Both the position numbers and the translations under genes were made by a program. From Lanius collurio (taxonomy: Eukaryota > Chordata > Aves > Passeriformes > Laniidae): a stretch of 64,000 bases of DNA. This document shows, piece after piece, positions 1-64,000 of the stretch. The stretch is taken from positions 13,577,855 to 13,641,854 of the forward strand of contig JACBWW010000012.1 in the NCBI GenBank assembly GCA_020086605.1, given 5' to 3'. The notes beneath the pieces were generated by a model that was given only the letters and a program-made list of their open reading frames with translations, did not search any database and had not been told where the DNA came from. The number at the start of each line of letters is the position of its first letter. Position 1 is the first letter of the stretch.

Positions 1-3000
1 TAAATTCTTTCTAATGAAGAGCGTATAAAAACAAGCTTTGAAGATAGTAAATTCTACAAATTATGTGGTAATGAAGAGAGGTTCCATGGGTAACCAAACT
101 TTTGAGCAGCTTAAATTATATACAGAGTGTATCTGTAATAATTTCTTTCCATGTCTTTTTAAAATACCACATCATCTAGACTTAATTTTACTAGTTCTTT
201 GCACATGCAAAAGATTGCACACAAAAGATACAACACACTTAGGAAAGTGTGCAAGGTTTCCCTTCAGCTCAGATACCCATTGTAGAAGCTGAAGAACACA
301 GTATAAAGCCTTGAAATGTCCTTTGCTTTTGGAAAAATAGGATGGAAGATTTAATCTTAAAGGTTATATGGTGAGATTAATGGTGTTTCCTGCCAGAAGC
401 ACTGCAGAAAGCCATCTCTTCTGACACCAACGTAGTTCTGCTTTCACTGTTGCAGGGCATTTATGCATTCACTGTAAACACAGAGCAAGCCAATTCAGTG
501 AGGCTTAGAAATGGTTGATTTGCATCATGGCTAAAAGTCAGAGATCATGTGAACAGCAGTGCTCTGAGAATCTACTGCTAATCTGAATAATATTTCAAAA
601 CCTTATTTTGCTAAGTGTCATTCAGGAGATTTGTGCAGAAAGCTTTACTAAGATAAATCTCGAAGATAACATTATTCTTGTTGCCTCTGATGTATGCAGG
701 AGTTGATAACAAGCTGATTTCCTTTTTCTGACGGATGATTACACACAACAGATGTTTTAATTTGATTATATCTATGAGATAAGCATAATGCTGTGTTAAG
801 TCCAAACACATTTTATAAGTTTTTCAAAACATTTTACAATTAATGTAACCTTTTGTAAATGTCCTTGCTTGAGACTGCATGTGTTCTCATAACAGTGCAA
901 ATTATTATTAACAAGTTGAAACCAGTGATTATACAAAAGAGGAAAACTGCATTTAACAGTAGCTGTAATTCTGTGCTCTACGATAACCTAAATTAAGAGA
1001 GAAATGCGATTCAAGCAGTGATACAGGGCACAACAGTTTCACACTGCTCCAAAGAGGACGATGTGTTCTTCAGCCAATGATACACAAGACAAGCAGAGCT
1101 TTTATCAAGAATGATGAAAGGCCAATACTCCATGCCAAGCACCCTCAATTTGAAAATTAGCAGGCAAATGACAGTTTTGTGAACAGACTGCTGCAGGGAA
1201 CAGAGGGTTTGAGTTTCAAATAATACAGGCTTACAAAATTTGACTTTGATTTTAACTGAAATACCAAAATTTCTCTGAAAAATAAACCTCTTGCTTTACT
1301 ATAGTGAAATCAAAGTGTTGTATGTTGTTCCCATGTCTGTTTTTTAATATGTAACATGGTGAGAACAAAAAAACTTCCAAACTAATGGTCTGCTTCAAAA
1401 CAAAACCCAATCTGTATCACAACAAAAACATCATAAAGGGAAGTCAGTTTTTCAAGCAGATTTCCTATTTTTATTTTGAAATCAGTTATGACAAAACTTG
1501 TTCAGAGTCATCAATGTTTTTATTTGGGCCAAGCCACTTAATCCAGTTATTTCATGAATAGTTTCAGTAAGGCAATATCAGTATAAAATGTACCTGGTTG
1601 TCATTCCAAACAAAAATCATGGGCATTAACTCCAATTATTGCCAGTGGATAAAGCATCTTGTAGCTTAATTTATGTTATGTACACAATTCAAAGAGCATT
1701 TTTGTTAGGATTCATGTCATCTAACATCAGACACCTAAAAAGTAGATGTCTGGGCTAATTATGCTCCCTTTCATGAGTTCATTCTGTTTAGGAGGTTTTT
1801 GAAAGATCTTGGATGACCAAAGGAATGTGGGTGATCTAATACCCTGCTGCCACCCTAATGGCAGTTCTGTTCATCCAGTTTTTGTCCTCCATCCTTTGGT
1901 TCTCAAACTTGATCCAGGACTACCTCATCACAGTCAAACAAACAGGACTGCTCCATTAGATGGCACAGAAAGTGGCGGGTTGTCTCAGCCATCTCCTGGA
2001 ACTTCACTCCACGGCTAACTTTTAGACAGCTAAAGTAAGGTGAGATGTCTCACCCTACACCACATACATCAGCTCCACACCAGCATGAATACGATGTTGC
2101 GTTAGTGCAACTGTATAGGCCTCACTTAAATCTGAGTCGGTGGATCTGGGAACGATCTTGTTCTGGGATTCTTAAACAAAGCAACACTGGAGTTAATAAA
2201 CTAATCAAAATAATTGCTTTATTGTGCACATCAGCAGTTTGTGGCTGTGAGCAGAACGGTTTTGAGTTCAGTGTATGTTAAGTACAGTGAAACGACAGTT
2301 CTTAGTAACAATGCGTGTTTTGTAGAAGCTTGAAAGCATTCTTCTATGAGAATAATGCTGTAGTTCACATGGGATTTTGACAGAAATATGATACTCTAAG
2401 CTAAAAAATAGTTGAAATAAAAAAGAAAGATAATTTCTACTTGGTACTTTTATGGACTGTTTTAAAAGCTATACTTAAAACCTGCAGCAAGAAGCAGTTA
2501 GAGTGTCTTCACTAAGAGGCCCTGAGATACAAGAGGTACTAACTTGTTTGTGTTCTCAGTGTATATTTCTAAGGCCCAGAAAGAAAGCACAATATTCAGT
2601 GCTTCAACATTTTGCCTTTCTAAGTGAGGAACTGAAAATAGCTAGTTTTCCTTACCCCATCAGGCTGGAGTTTTTTATTTACACCTTAAATCTCTCGCTC
2701 TTTGAAGGGGGCTCTTTCCCTGCCTCAGTCAGGCTGAGGTTAAATATTCACAGTTTCAATCTAGAACAAACTGCTATCTGAAAACAGGGAACTGGAAACT
2801 ATGAACAAGGAAATGGAAAGAAATTACCAGCCTAGTCTTGTTTCATGTAGTTTGGTTGTCCAGGGAATCCTGTTTAAACTGTACTTGGGCCCTTACAGGG
2901 AGGTTTATAATGCTCAAAAAGGCAAATTACAAGCTTTTGCTAATTAGCCGGTCCGGGATAAATCTGTGAACCAAATCTGGCTTTACTTCAACTTCCACAC

Positions 3001-4860
3001 AGGCTATTGGTAACAAAAATAACACCCTTGCTCTGAAGATAACCAGGTAAGATTTTCCTTCCACACAAAAGCTTTCCAGTAACACCTATCACTCTCATGG
3101 GTTCTCTGAACATCCAAAGCACAGCTGTAGCACAATCCTCACTGCATGACGTATCTGTGAAAATAAAGGCAGTGCTTACATGGAAATATCAAATTCCTGA
3201 AGTCCACTTGTAGTAGACTCCTCACTTGCTGGGTAATGGGAGTCTTATCACCTCACGTGAGAGAAGGGGTGGTGAGGCCAGGCTGCACGCAAGGGTTTGA
3301 GCCTATTTGAAACCTGAATAAAGCCCTTCCCAAAGCCTCCACCTCCTCCAAGCCCCTCACCTACTGCCAGACCCTGGATGAGAGAGACTGGGCAGAATGT
3401 GCCCATGTGGGAGAAGAGCTGTGCATGAATATGCACATGTGAGGAAGAGAGATGCAAGTGAAGCAGAGACCAGCTTGCCAAGTCACGCCTGGATTGTGAC
3501 AGGTTTGAATAGTAACATTAAATCTGTATTTATTTGCGTTTAAACTTCTTTTTCATGTTGGAATTTAGTCACCAAAAGCTAACAGGAGAGTTCAGCACAC
3601 ACAGCCAACTTTCTAAGCAAACAGCAACTCTGGCACTTTCAACTTGACAGCTACAAGGAGAGAACAGTGTAAAGCACACAGTATATAATTAGGGGGGTTG
3701 AGAAATGCTTTTGTTTAAGTGGATACTGAAAACACAGTCACCTTCTAGCACAGAGCTGGTGCATGGGAACTGATAAGAACACTCCAGCCTGTGCTCAAAA
3801 GGGAGCCCACAACTTCTCATACCTCTGAAAGGTGACGACTGCCACCTGTTTGCATTAATCTTGACTATATTTAAAGGGAGTAAGGGAGAGAAAAATGCTT
3901 TTGGAGAGGTTTATGAGACTTTGTACCATAAACTGAGACTTCATGGTGAAAATATGCATTTAGGGAGCATTTAAAACTGAATTTACATAAAATCACAATG
4001 ATTTTTTTTTTTTAGTGTCTGTTACAGGCCAATTAAATTCTTTATGCAAACATTTCCAAATTCAAACAGAAGTGATCTGGGACATTCAGAGTATAATTAC
4101 ATATATTCCCCCCAGGGTTAGCCCTTTTTCTGAAATACCTAGATCTGCATCTCTAACTAGCTTTGTAACCAAGACAAAAGCAAATCACCAACATTCAAAC
4201 AATCGCCCTCAGATTATCCCCATGCACATCGGTTTACCCTTCAATCAATGCCCAGCCATTTAACTCAGAGAGGAAGGAAGACTGCGAGCTGAAAATAGGT
4301 CTCAATACAACTGCTGGCTATGCAGTGGCTGGATTTGTACTGGCAGAGAGCTCAAGCCTTATTCAGGTTCAAAGCTGAATGGTTCTTATAGTCTCTGCCT
4401 GGGCCATGAAAAGCTGGCATCACCAGTGTGATCCTACTCCCTGAATACCCCTTGCAGAGAAGGCAAAATCTCTGGCAGAAGTTCCTTTGCAGAGGGATGG
4501 AGACAAACTTCATTTGTGTCACATATACGGCATTTGAGACCGAGGAGTGCACAACCAGCCTATTTGGGAGCAAAATAAGAAGCAGGTGACAAGTTGCTCC
4601 AGTCAGCTTCAACATCTGCAAGCAGAGTGCCCAGCCAGTCTGTGTGAACATTTCCTGCCATTACCCTGACTTCAACCTCCCCTGCCCCCTGCTTTAGTTC
4701 ATCTGGGGGTTACGTCCTTCTTTCCGATACCAGTTCTGCAGAAGAGGAAACAGGCTGCAGCAGCATCGTTAAGGTCAGGGATACGGATGAGAGGAGGAGC
4801 TCTGCAAAGTCCCCATGTCCCAAATGACACGACTGGGTCCTTTTCAACTGTCAGAGAAAA
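1..4860. other. Upstream sequence without recognised genes
   Basis: This is AT-rich sequence with only short open frames (under 130 codons) lacking recognisable domains. I see no tRNA, no clear repeat and no splice-supported exon. Distal regulatory elements of TGFBR2 may lie here but cannot be recognised from sequence alone. Confidence 0.6.
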
Positions 4861-5086
4861 GCAGCCCTCCGAGCTGGCGGTTTCCTGCCGACCTTGAGCC
4901 TCCTCGCAAGTCCCGGTGTGGCTCCGGGCGGGTGGCGGTTCCCGGTCCCCCCCTCGGAGGGAGGCAGGGGCAGGGATCCGGGCTGCACGTCGGGGCTGGC
5001 CCCGCCGCGCTTGTGGTGGGAGAGCCAGACCTGAGAGGGGCTGGCCTCTGCCAGATGATTGACACCAAACTGGGTGAGGTTTCATG

Positions 5087-5262
5087 TTAAAAGGGAAAAA
5101 AAAAGAAAAAGGAAAGAAAAAGGGCGAGAGCAGGGGAAGGGGTGAATGTGGGAAGGGGGAGAAGGAACTACTGTAAGAGTAAGAAAGTCCTGCCCAGCTG
5201 TTTGCGAAGTTTAAGATTTCCTGTTTCCCCTGCAGCGCCGAAGTGAAGTTTCAGTGAGTCAC
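5087..5262 (+). promoter_or_regulatory. TGFBR2: TATA-less core promoter with paired Ets-type sites and an AP-1 site
   Basis: No TATA box is seen. TTTCCTGTTTCC at 5217-5228 carries two Ets-type cores (GGAA on the other strand), and TGAGTCA at 5255-5261 is a consensus AP-1 site. The order of Ets pair, GCAGCGC, and TGAGTCACTCGCG resembles what I recall of the human TGFBR2 start region, where an Ets-factor element (ERT/ELF3) is described just downstream of the start site. The start site is therefore inferred near 5220-5250. A polypurine tract (5093-5166) lies directly upstream. The homology is from memory and should be aligned. Confidence 0.7.
5133..5159 (+). promoter_or_regulatory. Potential G-quadruplex upstream of the promoter
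   Basis: Four G runs (4, 4, 3 and 5 G) separated by loops of 2, 7 and 2 bases fit the usual G3+ N1-7 pattern on the + (non-template) strand. They sit within a polypurine tract that ends about 50 bases before the Ets pair. Folding is not shown, only sequence compatibility. Confidence 0.5.
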
Positions 5263-5387
5263 TCGCGGTCCCGAGCAGCGGAGCGGCGCAGCCCCGCTCC
5301 CCGCCAGCCCCGCCACCGCCGCCGCGGCCTCCCCGCCGCCCCCGCGCCCCGCCCGCGGCTCGCCGGCCGCGCCGATCCGGCTCCGCG
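5229..5387 (+). other. TGFBR2: Inferred 5' UTR of TGFBR2
   Basis: This is GC-rich sequence between the conserved promoter block and the start codon, without any ATG. A GC box (reverse complement of GGGCGGGGC) lies at 5346-5354, 34 bases before the start codon. The exact 5' end is unknown, and CpG-island promoters usually start at several positions. Confidence 0.6.
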
Positions 5388-63775
<58,388 letters not shown>

Positions 63776-64000
63776 CGTGTGCCCGAGAGCTCCGGAACGG
63801 AGGGAAGCCACTCCTAGACGTGTTCACCTTGGCAAAGGAAGAAGTCTTGATCAGTGCCTTGACTTGCTTCCTGGAGGACTGAGGCTGTCACTACTCCCTT
63901 TAGGCTCCAGCTCTGGACAGGGAGATGTATCCCAGGAATTAAAAGCTGGGGGAGTAGCCATCGTACCCTAGCATTGGCGGCCGGCACCATGTCGTAGGAG
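63776..64000 (+). other. TGFBR2: Start of TGFBR2 3' UTR (cut by window end)
   Basis: Sequence after the stop codon has no splice donor forced by the reading frame and no AATAAA, so the polyadenylation site lies beyond the window. An ATTAAA-like motif does not occur in a convincing context. Confidence 0.75.

Overview
The window holds one recognisable protein-coding gene: a complete coding region for the TGF-beta receptor type 2 (TGFBR2), read on the + strand from about 5.39 kb to 63.78 kb. Seven coding exons join into a 568-residue open frame with no internal stop. All six introns have GT-AG borders. The exon lengths (94, 172, 191, 800, 142, 128 and 180 coding bases) match the human gene as I know it, apart from one extra codon in exon 2.

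The host is a vertebrate and most likely a bird. Evidence for this is a typical avian CR1 LINE 3' end in intron 3, ancient sauropsid-type repeat remnants, low repeat density, and a gene of about 58 kb, shorter than I recall for mammals. A GC-rich LTR-like insertion in intron 1 would fit a passerine, but the order is not established.

Layout: 1-4860 is upstream sequence with no gene I can support. About 4860-6070 is a CpG island with a TATA-less promoter, the 5' UTR and exon 1 (signal peptide). Intron 1 (5482-33032) is 27.5 kb of mostly AT-rich sequence with a 27-bp minisatellite, ancient SINE/L2/MIR-like remnants, a two-copy dispersed repeat (partner in intron 6) and a probable solo LTR. Exons 2 and 3 (33.0-35.0 kb) encode the 12-cysteine ligand-binding ectodomain. 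Intron 3 (12.4 kb) holds the CR1 fragment. Exon 4 (47.47-48.27 kb) encodes the membrane span and most of the kinase, exons 5 and 6 the activation segment and C-lobe, and exon 7 the C-lobe end and tail. The 3' UTR runs off the window end.

The product is a single-pass serine/threonine kinase receptor. It binds TGF-beta, then recruits and phosphorylates the type 1 receptor, which activates SMAD2/3. All key kinase residues are present. I found no undescribed multi-gene system. The points most worth a second look are a relocated N-glycosylation sequon in the ligand-binding finger, a core promoter block that looks conserved with human, a possible G-quadruplex just upstream, and the repeat insertions.
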